Origin: CAZDCD01 sp964503885
GTDB taxonomy: Bacteria; Bacteroidota; Bacteroidia; Bacteroidales; UBA10428
Direction of reading: 5' to 3'
Length of the DNA stretch: 59,149 nt
Assembly (NCBI GenBank): GCA_964503885.1
Contig: CAZDCD010000027.1
Span: 1-59,149 of the forward strand
Part shown: positions 47,050-55,316 of the stretch, one piece after another
Layout: each line of letters opens with the position of its first letter
Position numbering within the stretch: the first letter of the stretch is position 1
Position numbers and translations under genes: made by a program
The notes under the pieces: model-generated
The model's database searches: none
What the model saw: the letters and a program-made list of their open reading frames with translations, nothing else
Told to the model about the DNA's origin: nothing

Positions 47050-47517
47050 TTATTTAAAAAAATTAAACCAGGAATTACCAACATGCTGAAAGGAAGAAGT
47101 CTCAGTACTGTCAGATTTTAATACAAGCTCGTGTTCTTTGAAAGATACGATTGTACTTGAAGCAATTTTGTTCTGTAGATGCTCGTTTTTCGCTCCGGTG
47201 ATTTTCAATGTGATCAATGAACCGGTTATTTTCCATGTTCCATGAATGGTTCCCGGCAGATCCTGATGAAAAGTATTTGCAATGAAACCTGTAGGATAGA
47301 TTTGGCATACGAAAGTGCTATCGGTGCTGAATGTCATTGTCTCTTTATTATCACCAACAGCGCCCTGCCAATGTCCGATGATTTTAGTCGAATATTCTGC
47401 CGCCGGAACAGTTGTTTGATTGTCCACACAGGATACGACAGAAATTCCAAGAAGAACAACAACAATTGCATTGACCCAGGGTTTACGGTTCGATTTTGTG
47501 GTTTCAATATTTTTCAT
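47050..47517 (-). CDS. Small lipoprotein of unknown function inside the carbon operon
   Basis: A 155-residue protein with a basic start, one hydrophobic segment (about 14-28) and the lipobox VVSC (Cys near 30). The mature part is beta-rich (GHWQGAVGDNKETMTFSTDSTF, GTWKITGS), resembling lipocalin-like/DUF4488-type small lipoproteins of Bacteroidota. Its start overlaps the pgm stop by 4 nt (ATGA), so it is translationally coupled to pgm, yet it is exported. Why an envelope lipoprotein sits in a central-metabolism operon is unclear. Confidence 0.7.
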   Translation of the reverse strand: MKNIETTKSNRKPWVNAIVVVLLGISVVSCVDNQTTVPAAEYSTKIIGHWQGAVGDNKETMTFSTDSTFVCQIYPTGFIANTFHQDLPGTIHGTWKITGSLITLKITGAKNEHLQNKIASSTIVSFKEHELVLKSDSTETSSFQHVGNSWFNFFK

Positions 47518-49193
47518 TTTTTTACCTTTTTAATTGTTTTGGGTTTAGCCATATTAACCATGGCATCGTCCACGATTGTTTGTGCTTCACGCAGTATACG
47601 GCTTAAATGATCCTTACCAAGGAAGCTTTCCGCATATATTTTGTAAATATTTTCTGTACCTGACGGACGGGCTGCAAACCATCCATTTTCCGAAGATACC
47701 TTTAAGCCTCCGATAGAAGCTCCGTTGCCAGGAGCCTCGGTAAGAACGGCCTTAATCGTTTCACCTGCCAGGGAAGTGAGATGTAATGCCTGCGGGGAAA
47801 GTCTTTCCAATACGTTCTTTTGCTTCTGAGTTGCCGGCGCTTCTATACGATCAAAGACAGCAGCACCTAGCGATTTGGTAAGTCCATTATAGATTTCACC
47901 CGGATCACGATCCATTTTTGCAGTAATTTCGGCTGCAAGCAACGCAAGAATGATTCCGTCCTTATCGGTTGTCCAAACAGACCCGTCGAAACGTAAAAAG
48001 GAAGCCCCGGCACTCTCCTCACCACCAAAACCAAGAGAGCCATCAAATAATCCGTCTGCAAACCATTTAAATCCGACCGGAACCTCATAAAGCTTGCGTC
48101 CAAGTTTTAAAGCTACACGATCAATCATCTGACTGCTTACCAATGTCTTACCAATGGCCGCCTCACGACTCCAGTTCGGCCGGTGTTGAAACAGGTAGTC
48201 GATAGCAACCGATAAATAATGGTTGGGAGGCAATAAACCTTTGCTTTTAGTAACAATCCCATGCCTGTCGTGATCAGGATCGCAGGCAAAAGCAACATCA
48301 AAATGGTCTTTTAACTGAATTAATCCCTGCATCGCATAAGTAGAGGAAGGATCCATACGGATTTGACCATCCCAGTCTACCGTCATAAAGCGAAAGGTCG
48401 GATCTACTGCCTTATTGACCACAGTAAGGTTAAGCTTATACAGGTCGGAAACAGGTTCCCAGTAATGAACTCCTGCTCCTCCCAAAGGATCCACCCCGAG
48501 TTTGATATTCGAATTGCGAATTACCTCCAGGTCAATAACATTGGAAAGATCAGAAATATAATTATTTAGATAATCATGCAGGTGGGTCGTAGATGAGCTA
48601 AGTGCCTTTTCAAAGGAAAACCTTTTTATGCCCTGAAGATTATTTTCCAGGAATTCATTGGCCTTTGCCTCGATCCAGCTTGTGATAGAAGATTCAGCAG
48701 GCCCTCCATTTGGAGGATTATATTTAAAACCTCCGTTATCCGGAGGATTATGCGAAGGAGTAATGACAATACCATCGGCTAACCCAGCCTTTCGTCCTTT
48801 ATTATAAGTAAGAATAGCATGCGAAATGACAGGAGTTGGCGTATATTCCTCTTTCCCGGCAATCATTACTTCCACACTATTGGCTGCCAGCACTTCCAGG
48901 GCAGTGGCAAGTGCCGGTACAGACAGGGCATGTGTATCCATACCGAGAAATAAGGGGCCATCTATCTTCTGTTGATGCCGGTACAAGCAAATTGACTGGG
49001 TAATGGCCAGAATATGTTTTTCGTTAAAGGAATTGGTAAAGGCTGAACCGCGATGCCCGGATGTGCCAAATACAACTCTATGCTCTGGTACTGAGGGATC
49101 AGGAATTTTTTCATAATACGCAGAAACGAGTTTTGGAACGTTAACAAGCATTGATGGTTCGGCGCTTTTTCCTGCGTAAATACTTACTTTCAT
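47514..49193 (-). CDS. pgm: Alpha-D-glucose phosphate-specific phosphoglucomutase
   Basis: A 559-residue enzyme interconverting glucose-1-P and glucose-6-P. Motifs are FGTSGHRGSAF near residue 43, the phosphoserine loop TPSHNPPDNGGFKYNPP, the metal-binding loop CDPDHDRHGIV, the sugar loop GEESAGASFL and the phosphate-binding RPSGTENIYK. It is the first gene of the operon and converts glucose-1-P from glgP into the substrate of zwf. A direct-repeat promoter (site C) lies about 355 bp upstream, implying a long leader. Confidence 0.95.
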   Translation of the reverse strand: MKVSIYAGKSAEPSMLVNVPKLVSAYYEKIPDPSVPEHRVVFGTSGHRGSAFTNSFNEKHILAITQSICLYRHQQKIDGPLFLGMDTHALSVPALATALEVLAANSVEVMIAGKEEYTPTPVISHAILTYNKGRKAGLADGIVITPSHNPPDNGGFKYNPPNGGPAESSITSWIEAKANEFLENNLQGIKRFSFEKALSSSTTHLHDYLNNYISDLSNVIDLEVIRNSNIKLGVDPLGGAGVHYWEPVSDLYKLNLTVVNKAVDPTFRFMTVDWDGQIRMDPSSTYAMQGLIQLKDHFDVAFACDPDHDRHGIVTKSKGLLPPNHYLSVAIDYLFQHRPNWSREAAIGKTLVSSQMIDRVALKLGRKLYEVPVGFKWFADGLFDGSLGFGGEESAGASFLRFDGSVWTTDKDGIILALLAAEITAKMDRDPGEIYNGLTKSLGAAVFDRIEAPATQKQKNVLERLSPQALHLTSLAGETIKAVLTEAPGNGASIGGLKVSSENGWFAARPSGTENIYKIYAESFLGKDHLSRILREAQTIVDDAMVNMAKPKTIKKVKK

Positions 49194-49676
49194 GGTCTTT
49201 GCGTATTTTTTTTAATATATATAATTGTATAAAAAAGTATCTATGCTTTAGTATTTCAACTTCTTATGTATCTGTAATCATTGTTAGTCATGTATTGATC
49301 AGGTCTAAAAGGTTTATGTTTCATCCTGCTTTATCCTGAAGAATAAGGAATTATTATGTGGACGTATGCATCGAAAGAGCACAAACATTCTTGAATATTT
49401 TACTATGCAGTCTGCATTTTCCAAACATGAATATTTTACATGTTTAAATTTATGCCACTCTAAAATTTCTGAGAATATATATCAGGAAACAAATTAATTT
49501 TCTTTTGTTTTTCCTCTTTAATAAAACTACCTATAAGCATAGTTGAATAAAAGTATTTCATATGTTTACTGAAAATTTAACATAACCTTAGAAAAAAGGC
49601 ATATAATTCACACATATCTGGTTCAATTCAACCATCAGGTTGTCATATCATTGTTTCCATCCGGTCAAAACAGACC
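49194..49676. other. Long leader/intergenic region upstream of the pgm operon
   Basis: About 480 bp. It contains promoter site C at 49548-49614. If that promoter is used, the pgm transcript has a leader of roughly 345 nt. I saw no recognised riboswitch and no convincing hairpin. Short plus-strand frames here look spurious. Confidence 0.5.
49548..49614 (-). promoter_or_regulatory. Shared direct-repeat promoter, site C
   Basis: Minus strand: GTGTGAATTATATGC (distal half 49599-49609), spacer, AGGTTATGTTA (proximal half 49578-49588), then TACTTTTA at 49555-49548. The 21-bp half-site spacing and the 23-bp distance to the box match sites A, D and E, although both half-sites carry mismatches. It points to the pgm-glgP-gnd-zwf-ackA-xfp operon. 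Confidence 0.62.
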
Positions 49677-50567
49677 TCAGGTATAATATATTCCTTCGGT
49701 TCTAAAACCCTCCGTAAGCCGAGATAATTGATGTGCCGGAAATAACAAGACAGGAATAAACGATTTATTTATCATTTGATGCGCGTAACTGCCTAAAAGT
49801 AAATTGGAGACACTCTTCTCCTGTTCAGTCATTATTGAAATAAGGTCTGCATCTACTGATCGTGAATAATCAAGGGTTATATCCGTAAGATTGTCGCCTT
49901 GCAGATATTCGACTTTATAAGGAATTTTGTATGAATCAATGTAAGAAGCCACCTGATTCGCATACTGATGAAGCTTTTTCTTAATACTCTTAAATTTTGA
50001 AAGGCTTACGGTAAGCAAGTGAATTTCTGAGTTAAATACCTTTGCCAACTGAACAGTGTATGGAACTTTTTCCCGAGTCTGAAAAGTAATATCAAGAGGC
50101 AATACTATTTTATTAATCGTTGAAGGTATATTATTTCTTCTGACAGTAATCACCGGGATCTTCGAATGAGAGGTTATTTTATAGGCATTTCCGCCAATAA
50201 ACAATTCTTCAAAACCAGATTCCCCATGTGTTGAAAGCACGATAAGGGCATCCTCGTATGTATCTGCCAGGTTGGTTATTTCCCTAAATATCTTACCTTC
50301 CTGAATTGAGTAACTCAGGGCATAAGGCAAATTGCTTTTTTCTTTGCAATTTTGAACTATATCCTCAAGCTTCGTTTTTGCCAGTTGATGCTCCTTTTCC
50401 GACAGTTCATCGGTTTTGCTGTCATTCTTCCCGATTACATGAACCAGTTGAATATTCGCACCGGTTTTATCAGCCAGCATCAATGACAAATTCAAACCAG
50501 CTAATGACTCATTTGAGAAATCCAGGGGAACGATAATTGTTTTCATAAGTGACTTATTTATTTTCAA
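49677..50567 (-). CDS. Tandem-domain universal stress protein
   Basis: A 296-residue protein made of two Usp domains (about 8-145 and 155-285). Domain 1 has STHGESGFEELFIGGNAYKI, the G-2x-G-9x-G ATP-binding pattern. Domain 2 has LLLGSYAHQMINKSFIPVLLF, less canonical, so it may not bind nucleotide. Usp proteins protect against starvation and other stresses by unknown means. It is downstream of the truncated P-type ATPase fragment and another usp gene, same strand. No direct-repeat promoter is directly upstream. Confidence 0.88.
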   Translation of the reverse strand: MKINKSLMKTIIVPLDFSNESLAGLNLSLMLADKTGANIQLVHVIGKNDSKTDELSEKEHQLAKTKLEDIVQNCKEKSNLPYALSYSIQEGKIFREITNLADTYEDALIVLSTHGESGFEELFIGGNAYKITSHSKIPVITVRRNNIPSTINKIVLPLDITFQTREKVPYTVQLAKVFNSEIHLLTVSLSKFKSIKKKLHQYANQVASYIDSYKIPYKVEYLQGDNLTDITLDYSRSVDADLISIMTEQEKSVSNLLLGSYAHQMINKSFIPVLLFPAHQLSRLTEGFRTEGIYYT

Positions 50568-50626
50568 TTATAATATAGGAACAAAGAATCCTTGCCTGTG
50601 TTCTAAAGCGATATATGCCTTGCTAT

Positions 50627-50848
50627 TTATTCCAATTTCGGTATTGATTCCTGTATATCGCCCATCATCATATACAATGTGCCACTCACAACCAATAAGA
50701 TAAACATGGGTTCTTCAACAACCCCTATGGAGAAAAAAAATTTAGGTTTTGAAGAAGGGAGATTGTTATACCCTTCAGTGCGCAACTTATCCTTAACCTT
50801 GTTAGCAGTTAATCCTTTGAACTTATCATAAGCAATGCCTGAGATCAA
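50627..50848 (-). pseudogene. Truncated cation-transporting P-type ATPase (N-terminal fragment)
   Basis: A 73-residue frame that looks like the N-terminal cation-ATPase domain of a P-type (calcium-ATPase-like) pump: GLTANKVKDKLRTEGYNNLPSSKP followed by VVEEPMFILLVVSGTLYMMMGDIQE. A full pump has 800-900 residues. Here translation stops after SIPKLE, and only about 60 bp remain before the next gene. The phosphorylation domain, ATP-binding domain and other membrane helices are missing. It lies 1 bp after a usp gene. It is most likely a deletion remnant; whether the short peptide is still made is unknown. Confidence 0.8.
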
Positions 50849-50849
50849 C

Positions 50850-51344
50850 TCAATTGCGTTTTTTTGTGGGAACGATAAAAAGCGGTATTAACGAGTGATG
50901 CAGAACTTTTTCAGAGACACTCCCCATGAGTATTTCGTCAAGCCATCTCCGGCTGTGAGAACCCAGAACGATGATATCCACATGCAACTCTTTCGCAGCC
51001 TTTAAAATAGATTCGGCAAAATCACCTTCTTCTACCAGGGTTTCAATGGTTTCATCATCAAGGTGGTGTTTTGTTTTATCCAGAAAATATTGAGATGCTT
51101 TTTTCAAGGCATCAGTGCTATCCAATTTCACCGGATTCATATCCATATAACCGTTAAACCCCATTATCGGAGAATATTCTGTTGATGAATAATACACCGG
51201 ATCTGATATCACATGCAGCAATGTTACTTCTGCATTCATGGCTTTAGCCATTGAAAAACCCACTTCTGCAACTTTTTGCGCAGTCGGATCATAATCCAAT
51301 GCGATCAATACCTTTTTCGTCTTATTTGTTTTCAGGTTCATCAT
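50850..51344 (-). CDS. Universal stress protein (single domain)
   Basis: A Usp-domain protein of about 164 residues from the chosen Met (51344), where the conserved KKVLIALDYDPTAQKVAEVGFSMA begins. The Met at 51395 would add 17 poorly conserved residues. The C-terminal VLGSHSRRWLDEILMGSVSEKVLHHSLIPLFIVP fits the ATP-binding G-2x-G-9x-G(S/T) motif only loosely. It heads a short unit with the ATPase remnant and the tandem usp gene. Confidence 0.88.
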   Translation of the reverse strand: MMNLKTNKTKKVLIALDYDPTAQKVAEVGFSMAKAMNAEVTLLHVISDPVYYSSTEYSPIMGFNGYMDMNPVKLDSTDALKKASQYFLDKTKHHLDDETIETLVEEGDFAESILKAAKELHVDIIVLGSHSRRWLDEILMGSVSEKVLHHSLIPLFIVPTKKRN

Positions 51345-51442
51345 ATGTTTTAATAATGAGGTAATTAGTTTATATGAATCAAGAGGCAATGCCAAATGAA
51401 TTCCTTTGGGAGTATCGTGAAATAATATTCCTTATGATCTTT

Positions 51443-51796
51443 TCAATCTCCACGGTCTTCTTCAAGATCATTATGATCATCTCCGCCCAGACTATAATAG
51501 TTGTTCTCTTCATCTTCAGCGCCAACATTTTCTTGATTATCATCCGTTTCAGCTCCGGGAATATCTAAATCACTTCCGCTTACATCATCATTAAAATCTT
51601 TCTCATTATTTATTCCCTTGATGTCATTTGATCCTTTGGTTTTAGAAATATCTTCCGGATTTAATTCCTTCTCTTCCTGATATTTGCTGTAGATATCCTC
51701 GCTGTCAGGATATCTCGGGTATCCTGAAAGATCGTTTTTCTCTATGTTGGCTGTAAGCCGATTTAACAAATTCTTATTTTTTCCTTTTGCTTTCAT
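51443..51796 (-). CDS. Acidic low-complexity protein, unknown
   Basis: A 117-residue, strongly acidic protein. The N-terminal part is basic (MKAKGKNKNLLNRL), followed by SGYPRYPDSEDIYSKYQEEKELNPEDI, a stretch I recognise as recurrent in small Bacteroidota stress-linked proteins. The C-terminal half is Asp/Glu/Asn-rich and probably disordered. Upstream at 51871-51885 lies a degenerate copy of the distal half of the shared promoter (GAATGATGTAT), about 75 bp before the start. Function unknown. Confidence 0.65.
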   Translation of the reverse strand: MKAKGKNKNLLNRLTANIEKNDLSGYPRYPDSEDIYSKYQEEKELNPEDISKTKGSNDIKGINNEKDFNDDVSGSDLDIPGAETDDNQENVGAEDEENNYYSLGGDDHNDLEEDRGD

Positions 51797-51870
51797 CTAT
51801 ATATGAACAAATAACAAGAAATTTAGTTGCGGGATTTTATCTGGATAATTATTAATCAGCTATTTAAGAG

Positions 51871-51885
51871 ATACATCATTCAAAC
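51871..51885 (-). promoter_or_regulatory. Degenerate single half-site of the shared promoter
   Basis: Minus strand GTTTGAATGATGTATCTCTT is close to GTGTGAATGATGTAACTCTT of sites A and B, but no good second half lies 21 bp on and no box at the standard distance (a TAAATTTC at 25 bp is possible). It may be a weak or decayed site before the acidic protein gene. Confidence 0.35.
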
Positions 51886-52071
51886 GGTATAATGGAAACT
51901 CATCCGCATAGTAAAAAATTATCTGAACCATAATATGAATTAAAACAAAAACTTAACTCTTTTAATAATCCGATATGCCAGAGTTCCGTCATTAAATAAA
52001 AAACATTCAGACGATAACATCGGACCGGTACTTCTCCAAACCAACAAGTTCTTCAAAAGCCCTTATAAACC

Positions 52072-52281
52072 TTATAAAAAAGCTAAATAATCATCCTTCT
52101 CAAAATAATTATGAGTCTCGTCAGGATCAGAAGGAATATCTTCGAAGCGATTCACTACAGAGGATTTACTTTCCTCAGATCCTGCAAAATCGATGCGTTC
52201 ACCTTCAATCCGGTTATAAAAATGCCAGCCTTTTTTCTTATGTGTCTTTAAACTTTCACCGCCGAAAATATTATGAATCAA
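52072..52281 (-). CDS. Small acidic protein, unknown (69 residues)
   Basis: A 69-residue protein with the stretch GWHFYNRIEGERIDFAGSEE and an acidic C-terminus (DETHNYFEKDDYLAFL). The pattern WHFYNRI-G-RIDF recurs in short Bacteroidota proteins, but I know no function. It has 195 bp upstream before the HHH-repeat gene. Composition is consistent with coding, and no alternative frame is better. Confidence 0.55.
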   Translation of the reverse strand: MIHNIFGGESLKTHKKKGWHFYNRIEGERIDFAGSEESKSSVVNRFEDIPSDPDETHNYFEKDDYLAFL

Positions 52282-52477
52282 CAGTGATATTGTGTCATCC
52301 TCACTAAATACAAAAAAATCAGGGATCCTTTCTTGATTTTAATCCAATGCATAACTGCATCTCAGTGCCTCCTGCACAACTATTTTATTAAACATATTTT
52401 TTAAATTTATTAGTTGGCTGATTCATAGATGGTAATACAATTGTTTCATTGATCATTTGTTTTCTTTGAGTACAGGA

Positions 52478-53710
52478 TTAGTTCACTGCGTGATGCAACT
52501 GCTTTTTTGCCAGTTCTCCGGCCTGCGTAACCCAATTGTCCCTTTCGATGCGACCCGGTGAGATTTCTAAAATCTCAGTGATGGTTTCCACATCTGCAGG
52601 TGTAAGTTTGCTGATTTGTTCAAACGTATATATATCAAGCATGTTGAGCCTTTCTTCGATCCATAAACCAATGCCTTTTATCAGGGTTAAATTGTTAGCC
52701 TGGTGTTTGTGAGCAACCCCCAATCTGTCGTAGTAAATTCTTCCTTTTCTTCCCCTGATGCGGTCAAGAAGTTCTGACTTGTTACCGGCGATCCTGACAA
52801 GTTCCTGAGCCTGAAGGATCCATTCATCTCTATCTATTCGTCCTGGAAAATATTCAATCACTTCAGTAACCAATTGAACGTCTTCATCAGTAAAATTACT
52901 GATCTGCTTAAACGTAAAGATATCGAGCATATTTAGTTTTTCTTTAATCCATCCGCCAATACCACTGATAACGGTTAAGTCATCCGCTTCCTCTTTCTTT
53001 GCAGTTCCTATCCTCGCGTAGTAAATGCGCTCCTTTCTTTCCCTGATCCGTTTAAGCAGTCGGGTCCTTTTATCATTGCTTTGTAAAAGTTCCCTGGCTT
53101 GCGCAACCCATTCGTCCCTGTCGATCCTGCCTGAAAAGTACTCAATCGCATCATTGATCGTATCAATATCCTGAGCGGTGAATTTACTGATCTGCCTGAA
53201 AGTAAAAATTTCCAATGCATGCAGTCTTTCCTCAATAAAAGGACCAATTCCGCTGATCATTTTCAGATCATCCATTTCTTCCCTCGTGGCTGTTCCAAAA
53301 CTTTCATAATCAAGCAGGTGCTTCCGTTGTGCAATATGAACCATCGCTTCGCCTTTTTCATAGAGCAATTGTTCTGTTCTCTTATTTTTTAGCGAGATAT
53401 CGTCTGTTTCATGAACAGCCTCTGCATGAAGCGCCTTAAGCGCACTAACCTCCAATATAAGATGTTCGTTTTCATTTTCCTTTTCAACCAGACTTTTGTT
53501 CAGATTTTTTTTGTCACTATTAAGCGTGCTGATCTCGTTTTTCAATTCGCCCTTCTCAGATTCAGCAGCTTTTATTTTTTTTGTATAAATTGACCTGTAA
53601 TAAAGCCATGCCGTTATATACCCGATGATTGCAGCAACCAATAATAAAGCAAGTATTTCAATGGTTGCTTCGCCTTTTGTTTGCGCTAAAAAGATTAGTA
53701 AAGTGCTCAT
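52478..53710 (-). CDS. Membrane-anchored protein with three helix-hairpin-helix-like repeats
   Basis: A 410-residue protein. One N-terminal membrane segment (about 17-38) is followed by a coiled coil (about 45-105). Three repeats of about 95 residues follow, starting near 145, 238 and 337. Each contains DDL-x-I-x-GIG-xx-I-x-E-x-L-xx-L-x-IFTF-x-QIS and later a GRI-x-RD-x-W signature. The GIGxxIEExL core is a helix-hairpin-helix as in DNA-binding or ribosomal-L21-like segments. The repeats are diverged but clearly homologous. It lies 4 bp after the OmpA-domain gene, so it is cotranscribed with an envelope protein. DNA binding at the membrane is possible but inferred. Confidence 0.78.
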   Translation of the reverse strand: MSTLLIFLAQTKGEATIEILALLLVAAIIGYITAWLYYRSIYTKKIKAAESEKGELKNEISTLNSDKKNLNKSLVEKENENEHLILEVSALKALHAEAVHETDDISLKNKRTEQLLYEKGEAMVHIAQRKHLLDYESFGTATREEMDDLKMISGIGPFIEERLHALEIFTFRQISKFTAQDIDTINDAIEYFSGRIDRDEWVAQARELLQSNDKRTRLLKRIRERKERIYYARIGTAKKEEADDLTVISGIGGWIKEKLNMLDIFTFKQISNFTDEDVQLVTEVIEYFPGRIDRDEWILQAQELVRIAGNKSELLDRIRGRKGRIYYDRLGVAHKHQANNLTLIKGIGLWIEERLNMLDIYTFEQISKLTPADVETITEILEISPGRIERDNWVTQAGELAKKQLHHAVN

Positions 53711-53714
53711 GATT

Positions 53715-54242
53715 CTATTTTTTTATCGTTATTACTGTTCTTCTGTTATTTGCCCTTCCTGCTTGTGTATTATTATCAGCAGCAGGCTCTTTCTCTCCCA
53801 TGGATTCAATACTGATCCTATTCGTAAGTAAACCCTTGCGCTCAAAATAATGCTGTACACTTTGAGCCCGCCTGTAACCCAGTGCCTGATTATATTCATC
53901 GGTTCCGATTGCATCGGTGTGGCCGGTGATACTGAGTCTGGCCTGCAGGTTTTGTTCGAGATAGGCATTTGATTCATCAACGTACTTTTCTGTCTTTGCA
54001 TCTGCACTGAATTCAGATTTGTCAAATGCAAAGTGGATTGTCAGGTTTGCCGGGTAAGCTGCCTGTTCCCGCACCAAAGGCTCCTGCAAAGTATCACCGG
54101 TAATTACGTCTTTGTGATTGCCTGCATCAGTTTGTATGGTTACCGGTTCTTCACACAATCCTTTTATCTTACATACATAGATATAAGTGGAGAGCGATGA
54201 CCAGCCGGAAAACACCAAAAAGCCAATTATTAGTATTTTCAT
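53715..54242 (-). CDS. OmpA-domain protein
   Basis: A 175-residue protein with an N-terminal hydrophobic segment (about 3-20). An OmpA/MotB-like peptidoglycan-binding domain follows (about 65-173): LTIHFAFDKSEFS, RLSITGHTDAIGTDEYNQALGYRRAQSV and AGRANNRRTV. This domain docks to diaminopimelate in peptidoglycan. The N-terminal helix has no cleavage motif, so it may act as an anchor rather than a signal peptide. It is first in a two-gene unit with the HHH-repeat protein. Confidence 0.85.
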   Translation of the reverse strand: MKILIIGFLVFSGWSSLSTYIYVCKIKGLCEEPVTIQTDAGNHKDVITGDTLQEPLVREQAAYPANLTIHFAFDKSEFSADAKTEKYVDESNAYLEQNLQARLSITGHTDAIGTDEYNQALGYRRAQSVQHYFERKGLLTNRISIESMGEKEPAADNNTQAGRANNRRTVITIKK

Positions 54243-54381
54243 CTTTTTACATTTATTTATTTGTGAAGGACTGTTTTACAAAATAATTATACATTAATAT
54301 GATGACTTGTATGTTGCATCACTCTGGGGAAAAACCCCATTATCCACTCGTCGTCCGCAGCAACTTCTTGTTAACGATTCC

Positions 54382-55266
54382 TTAGAGGTAATGCGGTAAT
54401 GAAAATTTTATTTCACTGCCTTTGCCTAATTCGCTTTGTATCCGGATATATCCACCGTGCATTTCAATGAAGTCTTTGCAAAGTAACAAACCCAGACCTA
54501 TACCTTTTTCATTATTGGTGCCTACTGTTGAATTAAACTCTTCTGATTTAAAAAGCTTTCTTTGAATCTCAGGGGAAATTCCGATTCCGGAGTCCTTAAT
54601 TGTTATTTCTACAAATGAGCTGATTTCTGATACGCTAATGGATATTTTACCCCCTGTGCTTGTATATTTTATTGCATTGCCGACCAGGTTCCGAAATATT
54701 GTTTTGACCATATGAAGATCGGCTGATACATTCAAATCGGGTGCAATGGAATGATTCAGTGCTATATGTTTTTGTCGGGCTGAAGCACGGATGTCTTCGA
54801 TATCGTCTCTTATCAATTTGTATACATTAATTTTAACCGGATTGAAGTTTTTTCCATCAATTTGTGAAACACACCATTCCAAAAGGCTTTCAAGAAGGTT
54901 TAATGTTCTTGTTGCCGAATCAGAAGCGTGGCTGATACAATTTTCAATATCATCTATCTTGTAATGAGCCAATTTTAGTTTTAGTATCTCCAAAGCACCT
55001 AAAATAGAGCTAAGGGGACCTCTCAGATCATGCGCTATTATAGAAATGAATTTGGTATTTTCAGCAACAACCTCCGAAAGTTTTTTTGTGCCTTGTTCGA
55101 TAACTTTACCCAATTTGTCGTTGAGCTTTTCCATTTTCTGCAATCGCACCAGGAAATGATTTCCCGGTTCATTGCCAGTATCGACTATAACGTCAGACTG
55201 ATCGAATAGTCTTGGACTTCCGCGTTTACTGTTGATGGTATTTTTATGAGGTCCTGAATTATTCAT
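54382..55266 (-). CDS. Sensor-less histidine kinase
   Basis: A 294-residue histidine kinase. The H-box is FISIIAHDLRGPLSS (phospho-acceptor His79). The N-box is FRNLVGNAIKYTSTGG, the G1 box IKDSGIGISPE, and GIGLGLLLCKDFIEMHGG precedes the C-terminus. The first 45 residues have no recognisable sensor domain or membrane segment, so it should be cytosolic and sense through partners. No response-regulator gene lies nearby. It sits just downstream of the HMA-AraC gene at 55317 in the same direction and may be cotranscribed from site D. Confidence 0.88.
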   Translation of the reverse strand: MNNSGPHKNTINSKRGSPRLFDQSDVIVDTGNEPGNHFLVRLQKMEKLNDKLGKVIEQGTKKLSEVVAENTKFISIIAHDLRGPLSSILGALEILKLKLAHYKIDDIENCISHASDSATRTLNLLESLLEWCVSQIDGKNFNPVKINVYKLIRDDIEDIRASARQKHIALNHSIAPDLNVSADLHMVKTIFRNLVGNAIKYTSTGGKISISVSEISSFVEITIKDSGIGISPEIQRKLFKSEEFNSTVGTNNEKGIGLGLLLCKDFIEMHGGYIRIQSELGKGSEIKFSLPHYL

Positions 55267-55316
55267 AGGTTAGCGTGGTTTAGTATTTCTAGAGGCAGTT
55301 CATTTTCCCGCATCAT

